In this document: positions 36,170 to 47,723 of the stretch, one piece after another
How positions within the stretch are numbered: the first letter of the stretch is position 1
How the letters are laid out: each line of letters starts with the position of its first letter
NCBI RefSeq assembly: GCF_040939455.1
Contig: NC_134106.1
Location: forward strand, 86,621,001-86,685,000
Direction of reading: 5' to 3'
Source of the DNA: Microcebus murinus
Lineage: Eukaryota > Chordata > Mammalia > Primates > Cheirogaleidae
DNA length: 64,000 nucleotides
Position numbers and translations under genes: made by a program
Notes under the pieces: generated by a model
Databases searched by the model: none
What the model was told of the DNA's origin: nothing
The model's input: the letters and a program-made list of their open reading frames with translations, nothing else

Positions 36170-38447
36170 TACAAATTAATTTCTCAGCAGGAGAATTTGC
36201 AAAAATACTGAATCTGCCAATAATGAGGATCAATGCACCATGCTAATATTCTGCAAAAGAAAGCTGGAGTAGTTATCTTAATATCAGACAGAATAGAATT
36301 TATAACAAAGGATATTATTAGGCATAAAAATTCAGTTTCATAATTATAAAGGGGTCAGTTCATTAAGAGGACATAACAATTCTAAATATTTATGCACTGA
36401 ATTACAGAACTGCAAAATACATAAGCAATTACAGGCAGAGCTGCAAAGAGAAATAGACAAATCTATAATTATAGTCAGAGATATCAATATTTCTGTTAAT
36501 AACTGATAGAACAAGAAGACAGAAAATTGGCAAAAATATAGACTATTAGAACACTATAACCACCTTGACTTAGTTGACATTTGTGCAACATTCTACCCAA
36601 CAACAGAAAAACACACATTCTTTTCAAGTGCACACAGAACATTTACCAAAATAGCCCACATTCTGGGCCATAATATTTGTCTCAGTACATTTAAAAGGAT
36701 TCAAGTCCCACAAACTATATTACCTGACCACAGTGGAGTTGAATTAGAAATCAATAACACAACTAATAACAAATATTTGATCCCCTCAAATATTTGAAAA
36801 CTAAATAACATACTTCAAAATAACCCATAGATCAAATCGAAAGGGATGTCAGAAAGCGTTTTTGAGCAGAATCAAATGGAAACACAGCATACCAAAATTT
36901 GCGGGATGCCACTGAAAATAGTACCTAAGGAGTTTACAGGACTGAACACCTGTATTAGGTACCAAATCAATGTCCTCAGCTTTCACCATAAGAAACTAGA
37001 ATAAAAAGAGCAAAGGGACCACAACAGAAGTGGGAAAAGATCAGAGCAGAAATCAATGACTTAGAAAACTAATAGAGAAAATCAGTGAGACCAAAAGGTG
37101 GCTCTTGGAGAAGATCAATAATAAAATTGATAAACCCCTGGCTAGAGAGTAAAGAAAAAAGAAAAACTATACAAATTATCAATATCAGGAATAATAGAAG
37201 TGACATCATTCAGATTCTACAAGATAATAAGGGATTACTTTTTAAATCTTTATGCCAATAAATTCAACCAATTAGATGAAATGGACAAATTCCTTAAAGA
37301 TACAAATTAACGGACTTCCCAAGAAGAAATAAATAACCTGAACAGGCCTGTATCTATTAAAGAAATTGAATTAGTAGTTAAAAACCTTCTACAAAAAAAG
37401 ACTCCAGGCCCACGTGACTTCGTTGGTGAATTATACCAAATAGTTAAGGAAGAAATGCTAACAATTCTATGGAAACTCTTCCAGAAACTTGAAAAGAAGG
37501 GAGAAAACTTCCTATCTCTTTCTATAAGGCCAGCATGACCCTAATACCAAAACCAGACAAAGACATTACAAGAAAATAAAACTACAGACTAATATCCCTC
37601 ATAAACATATATGCAAAACTTCTAAACAAAATTTTAGCAAATCAAACACAGCAATAAATAAAAAGGATAGTACATCATGTCAAAGAGGGTTTATTCCAGG
37701 AAAGCAAGGTTGAATTAACATTTGACAATCAATGTAATTTACCCTATTAACAAATAAAAAATAAAAATATTATTTCAATAGGTGCAGAAAAAAAGATTTG
37801 GTAAAATTCAACATCCATTCCTGATTATTTTTTTTAAAAAAAAAGCTTCTCAGAAAATGAGGAATAAAAGTGAACTTCCTAAACCTAATAAAGGACTTCT
37901 ATACAAACCCACAACCAACATCATGCTTAACAGTTACAGGCTACAAGATCAATATACAAAAATCAATTGTGTTTCTATATACTATCAATGAATAGTTGGA
38001 AACTGACATTTTTAAAAACTATACCAAATTTAGTAACATCAAAAAGTAGAAGTTACTTAGGGATAAATCCGAGAAAAGTTGGGGAAGACCTATACTGAAA
38101 AATGTAAAACACTGATAAGAGAAATCTAAAAAGACCTAAATAAGTAGACAGATATATTTTGTGGGTGAGAAGACTTAACATTGTTAAGATGTTTATTCTC
38201 CAAAAATTGACCCATAGATTTAATGGAATACCAATTGAGATCCCGCCCAACTTTTTTGTAGAAAATGACAGTCTGGTTGTCAAATTCATATACACATGGA
38301 AAGGACCTAGAATAGCCAAAAATAATCTTGAAAAAGAACAACAAAGGCTAATACTGATTTCAAGACCTTATGTACAGCTACAGTAATCGAATCAGTGTGA
38401 TATTGCTGTAAAGAGAGACTAATTGATCAGTGGACACTTTTTCTCGA
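36170..38447 (+). mobile_element. Old L1M ORF2 region, sense, internally deleted
   Basis: This is LINE-1 ORF2 sequence from the endonuclease region ('AGCTGGAGTAGTTATCTTAATATCAG') through the reverse transcriptase domain ('TACCAAAACCAGACAAAGACATTACA', 'GGTTTATTCCAGGAAAGCAAGG') to the thumb region ('GACTTAACATTGTTAAGATG'). At about 37930 the sequence jumps from 'CAACATCATGCTTAAC' to 'AGGCTACAAGATCAATATAC'. This deletes the few hundred bases that normally contain the F-A-D-D catalytic motif. The 3' UTR is absent. The element is a long-dead copy. Confidence 0.7.
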
Positions 38448-38449
38448 GA

Positions 38450-38620
38450 CAGAAAGCTGTCCATTAAATTTGGTAACATGAAATCATAATTAATCTTGTC
38501 CAGATAATGTTTGATAGAATGATGGGGCTAGAAGCTGTGTTTCAATAGACTGAGAAGTCAACGATGGACTCTTAGAGAGTATGGAGGAGAGGGTAGTTGT
38601 AGAAACCCCTACTCTCTTCT
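38450..38620 (+). repeat. L2-like fragment
   Basis: 'GAAAGCTGTCCATTAAATTTGGTAACATG' followed by 'TCTTAGAGAGTATGGAGGAGAGG' follows the L2 3' half, although it is diverged. Confidence 0.45.
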
Positions 38621-39269
38621 AAACACAGTGAAGTTGGTTTGTCTTTAATATTTTAAAAAGTCTATGAGTCTAAACAAAATGAAACACACCATAGCAAGTT
38701 TGGGGGGGAAGCACTGGCCTATCGGGCTCTGGGATGACGAGTAGGCAGTGTTGACTGACTTTCATCTCCTGCAGGAGAATACAGACAGGAAGCCCCTGTT
38801 GTAACAGGGGCCTGTCATATGAGATGCGCCAGTTCTAACAGCTACAGCCTCTTCCCGGGGATGGTCCATGCAGTACTGAGCTGCTATGTCAGGTGTAGGG
38901 GTGAGAGAGAGCCCCAGCCCTGGGCTCTGGCCTGAGGACTTAGCTCAGCACCCTCCCTGCAGGACCAGAGCCCCAGCCAGCCACTCACACTCAGTTCTGA
39001 GGGAGGGTCCCAGACACCAAGCAGAACTAACAACAGAACTTCCAGACTTTGTATACTCTCTGTGTAGAGGGGTGGACAAAGACTCAAGTTCAAGGTGAAC
39101 TGGCACACTAAGATTTCAAAGCACAGGAGGGAGCCTGAAATACACAAGATAGCCAATAACCTCGAGAAGTGGGAGGGAAATAAGGGAGAAATCTGAAAGC
39201 ATCTGAAATCAGTATTTTTAAGATCTTCTAAGAGGAAAAAGAAGGAATAACACACAAAAAAGAAAGAAA

Positions 39270-39850
39270 AAATAGGAAGTTATTAAAAAAAAACAGGTAG
39301 ATGGCTGTGAATCAGAAACAACTGGATATGAAAAAGAACCAATTTGAAATTTTGGAAAGGAATACTATATTTATTTAAATGCAAAACTGCTACAGGTGTC
39401 ATAAACTCTAGGCTGGATGCAGTTGAAGATGGAATTTGTGAAATTGGAAAGCTGTGCAAAGGAATTTATCCAAAGCACAGAGCAGAGATGAAAAAGACGA
39501 AAGAGAAGTATAAACATGAAGACAGATTGAAGAGCTCCAAACTACTTCTAACAGGACTGTCAGAAATAGACAATAGAAGGGATGAGAGAGAGAAAATATT
39601 CAAAGGAATAATCCCTGAGAATTTTCCAGAATTGAGGAAGGGCTCAAGTCCTCACACAGAAAGCACAGAGTGCTGAGTAGGACAAAGAACCATAAATCCA
39701 AATCTAAACATGCGGTACCTAAATTTCACACATCGAAGGATAGGGAAAATACTGTAAAAGCTGCCAGAGAGCAAATGCAGATTGCTTGCAAAGAAGTGAA
39801 TAAAAACATAAGAAAGAGCAGGTATAGACACAATTTCTAAAATATTAGGT
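39270..39850 (+). mobile_element. Old L1M/HAL1-like ORF1 fragment
   Basis: Sense LINE fragment with a 110-codon open piece (39344-39676). It encodes a lysine/glutamate-rich coiled-coil-like segment (RLDAVEDGICEIGKL, EMKKTKEKYKHEDRL) and then GIIPENFPELRKG, resembling an L1 ORF1 or half-L1 element. It is separate from the 33.4-38.4 kb element by order along the element: the ORF1-like part lies downstream of an ORF2 part. Confidence 0.5.
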
Positions 39851-40184
39851 ACAAAGACAAGCGGGGAAAGGAGGCACTGGCTAAAAGAATACAAAATATA
39901 GAAGGGTTCTTTCTTAAATGGGAGATTGAACGTGGTTGCTAAATTATGGGGGAAGGGTTGATAGAGGGGCTGAATACAGGAGAGAAGGGATGAGCCTGAG
40001 AAAGGATAAATAATGCGGATGAAGGGCTGACCTGGTGGGACCTGGGGTCCTTGGGAGGGATGAGGGTGAGTTGAGAGGGAGGCTGGCCTGAAGTTGTGGG
40101 GGGTGTTACCAGTGTTCCCTGACATGCTAAGTGATACCCCTGAAAATAAGGAAAGGACAAAGCTGATGATAAAGTAGGTCATTC

Positions 40185-40330
40185 ATTCATTCAACTACTA
40201 TTTTTTTATAAAAAGCAACTACCGGATGCCCAGGACAGGATTCTAGGTACTGGGGACATAGCCGTGAACTCAGTGAGGATGAATAGGGCACAAGGGACAG
40301 CAGAGTTGTTCAAAGAGGGAGTTGGAGACC
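40185..40330 (+). repeat. L2 LINE 3' fragment
   Basis: 'CATTCATTCATTCAACTACTATTT' followed by 'GGATGCCCAGGACAGGATTCTAGGTACTGGGGACATAG' (read as separate blocks) is an L2 3' end in which the usual 'tattgagc' part is damaged. Confidence 0.6.
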
Positions 40331-40624
40331 ATAGAGGAGTATTCTCCCCAACAGCCTTCATCTGCGGTCTACTCTTCAGAGAAAGCACGGGCTACTTTGG
40401 CACGGCTACGAGCAGGCTCACTGGTGGGATGGAAGTCTAGGCCGGTGCAGGACTGGGGACACAGAGAGGGTGGAATCTAGGGTGAATCCCTCTGAAGATC
40501 AGTGCGTTCTCCAGCCAGCCAACATGATGAGCCATGCCTCACTGTCTCACGGGGCACTTTTTTCCCTTCGGTGGTTCAATTCTGTGAAATCTGCAGTGAT
40601 GCTTTTGCTGGGCTTCCCTTTTCT

Positions 40625-40760
40625 CAAAAATTCACTCGTTCATTCAAAAAATGCCTGGAGCACCTTTTTCATGCCAGGCACCGTTCCAACATCCCCACCC
40701 TGTGGAGCTTCCATAGCAGTGGGGGAGACAGATGAGGAACCGTCAGCCTCTAGTAAACGA
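40625..40760 (+). repeat. L2 LINE 3' fragment
   Basis: 'CTCGTTCATTCAAAAAATGCC' followed by 'CATGCCAGGCACCGTTCCAAC' and 'CTTCCATAGCAGTGGGGGAG' matches the L2 3' end. Confidence 0.6.
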
Positions 40761-42571
40761 GTCAACCGCACAGAGGACTGAGAGGGGCCGCGTGCCTGGG
40801 GGGCAGACCGCAGAGGGGCAGCTGCGTGGGGGGCCTGTCTGGGGAGCGGGGCCCTCTAGAAGGTGGTCTGAGCTGATTCAGGCAGCTGAGTCGAGGAGAG
40901 TACTAGGAGGTGAGTTTAGAGAGATGGCATGGCCAGGGGCTTAGAACTTTCTGGAACACCCTCTTCCTTTGCACCCTGTGTAGCAAGGCCACATGGCAGC
41001 CACATAGTGGAGCAAGGCTGGGCAGAGCCCTCAGCGGGAGTCCTGGTAGCCCTGCTGGGTGAGGACTCCCCTTCTAGGGGCCAGTGGGCTGAGGTGCAGG
41101 GGCGTTCAGACTGCAGGAAGGGGAATCAATCACCCCAGGAGCAGCCTGCAAGTCAGGGTCCCCCGGTGATTAAACTCCATCGATCTGCGAAACTGCCAGA
41201 CCTGCTCTTCCTTGTAAACGTGGAGCCATGTTGGGGGAGGCCTCGAATGTTCTAGGTTTCCAACCCATCTGAAACCCCAAATATTTAAGCTCAAAAAATG
41301 TAAATCAGACTTTCTGTATTTCACCTCGTGAAAACAGCAGGCCATCCCAAGTCGCAGAGAATGGTCGCATAATTAGATCTTGCAAGCTGTCCCCACGTGG
41401 CTCTGTCAGAAGGAAGGGGCTGGCTCCCAGATGGAGGCTGTGTGTGTCACGCAGAGCTACTTCACAGGGCCTCGAGACGCCATTAGGATTCACAAGTGCC
41501 ATTGGTATTCGAGGATAGTTGGGGGCTGAGAAGACTATTTTTATTGTGTGCATATTTTTCATGTTCTAAAGCCATGCATGCTACCAGTTCTAATAGTAGA
41601 AAATAATTACACTGTGACATAATTTTTCTCTGACATAACAATGCAAAAACGACTGGATCTGAGTGGCTTGGCACAGGTTGGGACCCTGGTTGTAAAGTGA
41701 TGGCTGAGGCCTGGCCTGGGTCTCTGCTTGCATCCGACCAGCCCGGGCCGTGAGCCACCATTCCCTGGAGACTGTCATTCTCTCTCCTCATGTGTTTGTA
41801 TTTATTAAGGAGACGGTTCTTTGAAATTACTAACGCACATAGTAGCAAGATTAATTTTGATACGGTGCTGTGTTTGGAGGGAACTTTATCTTTTCAAATG
41901 GGAGATATTTGCAAATATTATGCCTCTGATCCCTAATATCTGTAAGAAGCATTTTTCTGGCAGCCAGGAGTGGGTTCACAGTCCTGAGGTGCCTATTTTA
42001 TAAATTCAGGGGCTTGATGCTTTGCCTGCAGGCCAGGCGCAGGTGAGGCAGCTCAGGCTGCCACCAGGAGAATTTCCCCAGCCAAAGCAGTCTCCCACAC
42101 TCCCCACCCCAACTCAGCACGGGCCTGGACCCAGAATGGAAACCAGGCATTGGGCTGGGCTGGTTCTGGGGTCAAGATTAGCCAGAGTCCAGCATGAGCA
42201 GCTTCTGTGCAGTGGTGCTTGACGATTCGGGGCATCTCCAGACTTCTGGTTGCTTTCACAGGCTTTACTATTATAAGCATTTTAACCAGGGTGTTTTTAA
42301 AATTTTTCTGAGTGCATCGGTTCATCATGGCAGAGAAAACCAGTTGGGAGATTTCACAGGACACTGGGAACATGCCCACACTCACAGCAACCTTAGCAAA
42401 GCCGTCTTCGTTCCTCCCAAGAGAAGGGCTGTTTTGGGGGGAGGTGGCAGGACCCCGTGATCCCACGGGCTTTGGAAAGAGGGGGATGCAATTTCACGCC
42501 TGAGAAGATCTGGGGTGCAGTTGCTGGGCAGGCCACACTCTGACCTTTCAACCCGCTCTCTCCAACCCTAG

Positions 42572-42891
42572 CTGCCCACTCCTCGGCCCAGGCTCAGGAG
42601 CGGCCAACCGCCACCGTGTCTCCCCTGCGCACTCAGAACTCTCCATCCCGCCTGCCCGCCACCAGCCTCAGGCCCCACGCTGGGGCGTCCCCGCAACACA
42701 GCCACCAGCCCCCAGTGCAGACGTGCCTGCGGCCAGCCATCCCCCTCACGTCGGCAGCATCGGCCATCACGCCTCCCAACGTCAGCGCTGCCAACCTCAA
42801 CGGGGAGGCCGGAGGGGGGCCCGTCGGGGGGCCGTCCACATCCAGCCCCACCAATGCGGGGTGCAAGCTGGACGAGAAGAAGAATGAGAAG
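42572..42891 (+). CDS. SH3RF3: SH3RF3 coding exon: Ser/Pro-rich linker ending in KLDEKK
   Basis: This exon of 320 bp has acceptor CTCCAACCCTAG (ending 42571) and donor GTAAGT (42892). Its first two bases complete an Ala codon; it ends on a codon boundary (GAG AAG). It encodes about 106 residues of low-complexity linker. Blocks include TVSPLRTQNSPSRLP, PQHSHQPPVQTC, IPLTSAASAITPPNVSAANL, a Gly-rich GEAGGGPVGG, and KLDEKKNEK at the end. In the known protein this leads into a lysine-rich stretch and then the fourth SH3 domain, both outside the window. The SPLRTQNSPSR region has repeated Ser-Pro and Arg-x-x-Ser sites suggesting phosphorylation; that is inference. The frame stays open into the intron for 26 codons, which could mislead simple ORF finders. 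Confidence 0.95.
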
Positions 42892-44375
42892 GTAAGTGGC
42901 CTGTCCTCGGGCCCTAGTCCAGCAGGTTATCATAACTCTTGGGCACAAGGTGACAATGGCGTTTTGTACAACTGAGGCCTGAGTATGAGCACCAAGTTCT
43001 CGCCCTGAGATGCATCAGGCACACGGCAGAGAGGGAGGCCAAACCGTCAGAGCAGCTACAGTTTTCATGCAAATCAGCAAAGGACGTCCCCTCCTCAAGA
43101 TGCCTTAGTTCCATCTGTTGTAAAATCATTGTAATACACTCATTGTGTTAGGAAAAGATACTTACTGCCATGTGCCGGCATATTGTAATAATAAATATAC
43201 AAATCTACATGTGTGCAGTGTGAACAGCACCTCTTCCCTTCAATATGCCATCCTTGTGCAGTCCACAACCTGTTTAACCATATGGGACGGGCCTGTTTCC
43301 TAAGGAAAAATGAGAAAGAATAGGAGAATGCCAACCTGATAGTTGGTGTGGACAGCATTTTGGGCTATTCTCTTAGCTGTGAAGGAAGTCGGGCCGACTT
43401 CATAAAAGAAAATCTGAGTCTAATGAGCTTGCCCCACTTGCTACTCAGCTAGACATGGGATTAGCCAGGATTAGAATCCAGATTTCTAAATTGTTGATGA
43501 GATATTTTCCTTTTTTTTTTTTTAACAATTATGGAAGCCCATATGAAATACAGTGAGCAACTCTCCAGGACATAAGGCCCACGTGCTGCCGGGGCTGCGT
43601 CGCCAGGGTATCTCAGCTGCAGTCGGGCAGGGTCCACTCTGTCTATTAGCCTTGCTGCATGGACAGTTTAGTGTCGCTCTCCCTCGGCTTGACCACGTTC
43701 TGTGGGTCCTTTGACGCCTTCCCATGTAAAGTCCGTCTTTGGATTAGGGTGTATTAGCCAGTGCTTGGATGAGCGCCCTTGACACTTAGACAGTAGGTTC
43801 GTGGCAAGGACAGCGTCTCCTCCCTTTCCCTTGGGGACATTATCCAAACTGGCAAGGACTGGTCAGGCCCCTGCACAGGGTCCTGGAGGCAGGCCCTGCT
43901 TGCCACCCGTCCTCACCAGGAGCCTGGGGACATCACAGAGATGGGCCGAGCCGGACTCTGCAGGACCTCCGGGTTGGCGCTCGGGCCTCAGAACCTCCTG
44001 CGTTGTCCTGTCCGGAGCCCCACTTGTCCCCATGCCGACTGGGGTGGAAGAGGCCGCGGTCACAGCGCCTGCAGCTACGCTCTCAGCAGCAAAGCTCGGG
44101 TCTGCTGCAGGTTCCAGGGTGCCTGGCGTGAAGTGCAGTGGCTGCTCTGTGTTTCGTGTCCATGTCTATTTGAGATCAGTTTGCTCTTGAATCTGTTCCC
44201 TTCCACCTTGCAGCAAGGTAGCTGGGTCTCATCAGGAGACAGAGGTGGGGGTCACAGTCCTACTCTCACTGGGACATCCTCCCTGGAAGACAAGATCTCC
44301 TTCTGAGCTGCTCAGAACCAACCAGGGGACGGCCTTGGAAAGAGAGGGGCCATTATAATTGCTTAAACATTTCTA

Positions 44376-44430
44376 GGCCGGGTGCGGTGGTGCACCCCTA
44401 TAGTCCCAGCTACTCAGGAGGCTGAGGCGA
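44376..44430 (+). repeat. 7SL/FLAM-A-like 5' fragment
   Basis: 'GGCCGGGTGCGGTGGTGCAC' followed directly by 'TAGTCCCAGCTACTCAGGAGGCTGAGGCGA' (two blocks) matches the first 50 or so bases of 7SL RNA and of the oldest free left Alu monomers. The Alu-specific 'GCCTGTAATCCCAGCACTTTGGGAGG' segment is absent. Downstream sequence is unrelated, so it is a short truncated copy. Confidence 0.6.
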
Positions 44431-46884
44431 GGGGCCTTAGGAGGGGCTTCCCTCCATGGAAAATGCAGATAGGGCGGCTCAGCCCACTCCTCATCTGGCA
44501 GTTCCATGAGCTGTCAGCCAGGCTCGGGGCTGGGCACAGGCTGTGGGCACACAGAGCACTATCCACGCTGGCTCCAAGCATGAGGAGCCATGGTCTGCGT
44601 GAGGCCAAGTGCGTCCAGAGGGTCAGCGAATGGCAGCAAAAGAAGCATGTTGTCCTTCCACATGTTACGTGTGCTTTTTATTCCCCACTTCTCAAGCAAA
44701 CAAAAACAGCACCTGCCTAAAAAACCACCTGTTACGGTTTTTCCCTTCTGTGTTCCCAGTTGAATCTTCCCTAATTTACAGCAAGATGCAAAGCGTCCAG
44801 AGCTGCCATTTGTGGCAGAAGGGCAGAGACTATGGTGGTTTCAATCCTTACTTGGAAGCCTGTGTGATCCCTGCACCCCACCCGCCATGACCACCACTGG
44901 ACGGACTTTGCTAACTTTGGGGGCAGCACTTGGCTTTAAATCTATTTCTGGATGACACAGATATGCACATATCTGATTATGGTGAAAGGATTTTTAAAAG
45001 TAACTGGTAGTGTTCTCCAAGCCGTTTCTGCTGTTTACTATTATATTTTCTTTGGGAAAAGACGCTGAGCCCCCAGCTCTGCTGTCCAGCATGGTTTCAT
45101 AGTGCCCAGCTCTGCTGCAATCCCATGCAGACCCTTCCTAGCATGTGCAAGAGAGAAGCTGTGATTGACGGCGCTCCTGGGTGCCAGAGGTAGGGTGGGG
45201 ACAGTTGTCTCCTAGGAGCCTAGAAGTGTATGCTCCAGAATCCCTGGGTGTTTGAGAAGACAGAGCCCCTAGTCCAGGGCTGGCTTGTGTGGCTCCTGTT
45301 GGGGGACCTGGGGAGGCTGGCGCTCGGCCATTGGGCCTTCGAGCCCGCCCCCGGCAGGCCTTGCAAGGCAGCTCTGCGTAGCCGGACGTGGTGTGCAGGC
45401 CCCGGGGATGAGGCAGTGCTGACGGCGTGGCAATTCCTTCTTTACACTGAGCCCCGAGCCAGCGCTCCCCTTCGGACCCGGGGTCTGCCAGCGTGTGCAG
45501 GAGCCTCTCAGCCTACTCTTGCGGGCGCAAGACCACCCACCTGCTTGGTGACGGTCTCCCTGTGGGGCTGCCCTGAGGCCAGGCCTCTGTCACTTTTCCC
45601 CCACCCAGGCCCATGTGAAGAAGAGACTGGCTAGAGCTTTTGGAGTAATCTTGTGGAACCCACAAATCAAAGAGTAGAGTCCAAATCCAGTTGGACTGTT
45701 AAGAAGATGATCCAAAGAGTTTATGTTATCCTTTTAAGCTTGAAAAATTAATTTTGTGCTTGAAATAACCTGCTGTGTCCATCAGGGACAGTTTTGTGGT
45801 TTTGAGGCCTCGTGGGCATGTCAGCACTAGGGGACATGGACCAACCATCCCTCAGGGTAACTAACTCCAGGAAAAGTGCTCTGAAGGAGAAGGTGCCACA
45901 GCCGCAGCAGCGTCCCTGACCCCCCCAGCCAGCCATCACTTGCTTGTCCCCGACACCCCTACTCGCCTGCGTATGCAGGGAGCACATAGATGTTCCCAGC
46001 AGAGTCTAGGCACAGAGTCTATAGCAATGGGAGGTCCAGCGCTGGCCTGGGGGAGCCAGAGCCCAGCACAGGTAACTGGTAACAGGAGAGTGTGACGGGC
46101 CCGTGTGCAAGAGCAGAGGTCCCTGAGAAGTGGGCTGGTCGGCCCAGGAAGCAGGGAGGCTTCCTGGGGGACAGGTAGGAGGAGCTCCAGCTAAGGCATG
46201 GCCCATGCACAGGCAGAGGACATGGCTGAAGTCAATGCCATGGCAGGTGGCTTGTTGGGGCAAGGTGCTCACTACCAGCTGCCGCTCAGCTCTGTGAACA
46301 CCCTCTCTCCGGGTGCTGGACAGAGGGTGGGACGCAAGGTCTGAGCATAGGTCCGCCTCCTCTGAGGTCTGGACCCCCTGCCGCCCTTGCAGTCGCCGCG
46401 CCCTGCTCTGTGAGAGCGCGTGTGCTGGGCGCCTGCCATGGGTTCAGAGCTCTCCTTGGTGCTGAGGTTCGCGGGAGGCGCTTGCACTCTGTGTGAGCCC
46501 TGCAGCGGCGTTCTTCGAATGGCAGGTGCGAAATGACAGTGGAGTGGATATCGACCAACATGCTTATTGAGGCCAGATAGGACGGATAGAACGAGATAGA
46601 GTAAAATGGACCCGCACACAGGTCCTGTAAAATGCCTAGCACACAGTAGGGATCAGTAAATTGGGGGAAACTTTTGTTGTGTTGCTGTTGCTGTTGTTGT
46701 GTGTGCTGAGTCCTGATATAAAACTTATTTCAAAAAAGTCTAAAAGCCCTGATCATCAGCCCCTAAAGAGTGTCTGGTGGTATTCGTAGACTAAAGAAAG
46801 GTAAAAAAAAAAAAAAAACCTACAACCCGGAAGTTTTCACTCCCGTGACTTACGGGAAGCTCCTTGCTTTATGCACCAGAGGAA

Positions 46885-47060
46885 ACTTACTTTTCTGCAT
46901 ATGGGTGCAGCAGTTTCAGTTTCACGGAATAATAGAATAGTCCAACTGGAAAGAGTCTTGAAAGATCCTTTCAGTAAACTCGCCATTTTTCTGCGACTCA
47001 GAGATGTTGAGAGACTTGCCTGGGGACACACAGCATCAGCAGTGGAGGTGGGACAGTCCT
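46885..47060 (-). repeat. MIR-family SINE, antisense
   Basis: The + strand reads 'CGCCATTTTTCTGCGACTCAGAGATGTTGAGAGACTTGCC' and 'GGGGACACACAGCATCAGCAGTGG', the reverse complement of the MIR core. It is preceded by the 'AACTGGAAAGAGTCTTGAAAGATC' flank often seen in MIR variants. Confidence 0.6.
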
Positions 47061-47274
47061 GTGTCATGGCTGTCTCAGCCCTGTGCGCTGACTGCAGTGA
47101 CCTCCCCAGTGAGGTGTGCAGGGTAGTGGCTGGCAGGAGACCATGAGGTTGGCCCGGGAGCGGGGAGGGTGGGCCTGAGGTGTCTGCCGTCTGCTTCCAC
47201 ATCGGACTCAACCGTGGAGCTATGTGACAGGGAACCACTTGGCCTAGTCCACGTGGGTGGCTTGACCTACATAA

Positions 47275-47692
47275 TTAACCCGTTGGTGTTGGATGATGCA
47301 CATATATGTCATTCAGTTTTTGACTTTTGAGACCAGATGATACATACGTGCGTCGTTGAGATTTTCACACCGGTATAAAACACTATGTATGGTTCGATTT
47401 CTCTTCAGAAACGTCATAACAGATGTTTCACAAATTAGAACAATTAGATATGTTTCCAGTGTTCCATTTTGTTTTGTGGTTATCGACACTGGAACTGTGT
47501 ATACGTTAGAGCGATAAGATATGAGTTCGACACTTGGGTTGTGCTTGTTTTGCTACTCACATAACATACGTGGAGAAACTTTTTACACGTGTAAATATTG
47601 TGACATTCCTACGTCTCAGCAGTTGTTTCCAAGCATGCCACACAAATTGGAATGACTCTCTCTGATAATATGATACTGTGAGTAAAATGCCA

Positions 47693-47723
<31 letters not shown>

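Larger units (their letters stand above)
38621..42571. other. Intron up to the 42.6-kb exon
   Basis: Besides the LINE fragments listed, this stretch holds apparently unique DNA. The part at about 41250-42010 is AT-rich, free of recognised repeats and dense in TAATTA-like and octamer-like sites, including a 14-bp palindrome at 41905-41918. Two short perfect palindromes or hairpins occur at 38766-38777 and 38792-38811. Confidence 0.45.
42892..47274. other. Intron after the 42.6-kb exon, first part
   Basis: It begins with the strong donor GTAAGT. Mostly unique or GC-rich intron, with a 7SL-like scrap at 44376-44430 and an antisense MIR near 46.9 kb. No further SH3RF3 exon was recognised; in particular no lysine-rich or SH3-4 coding sequence appears. 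Confidence 0.5.
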
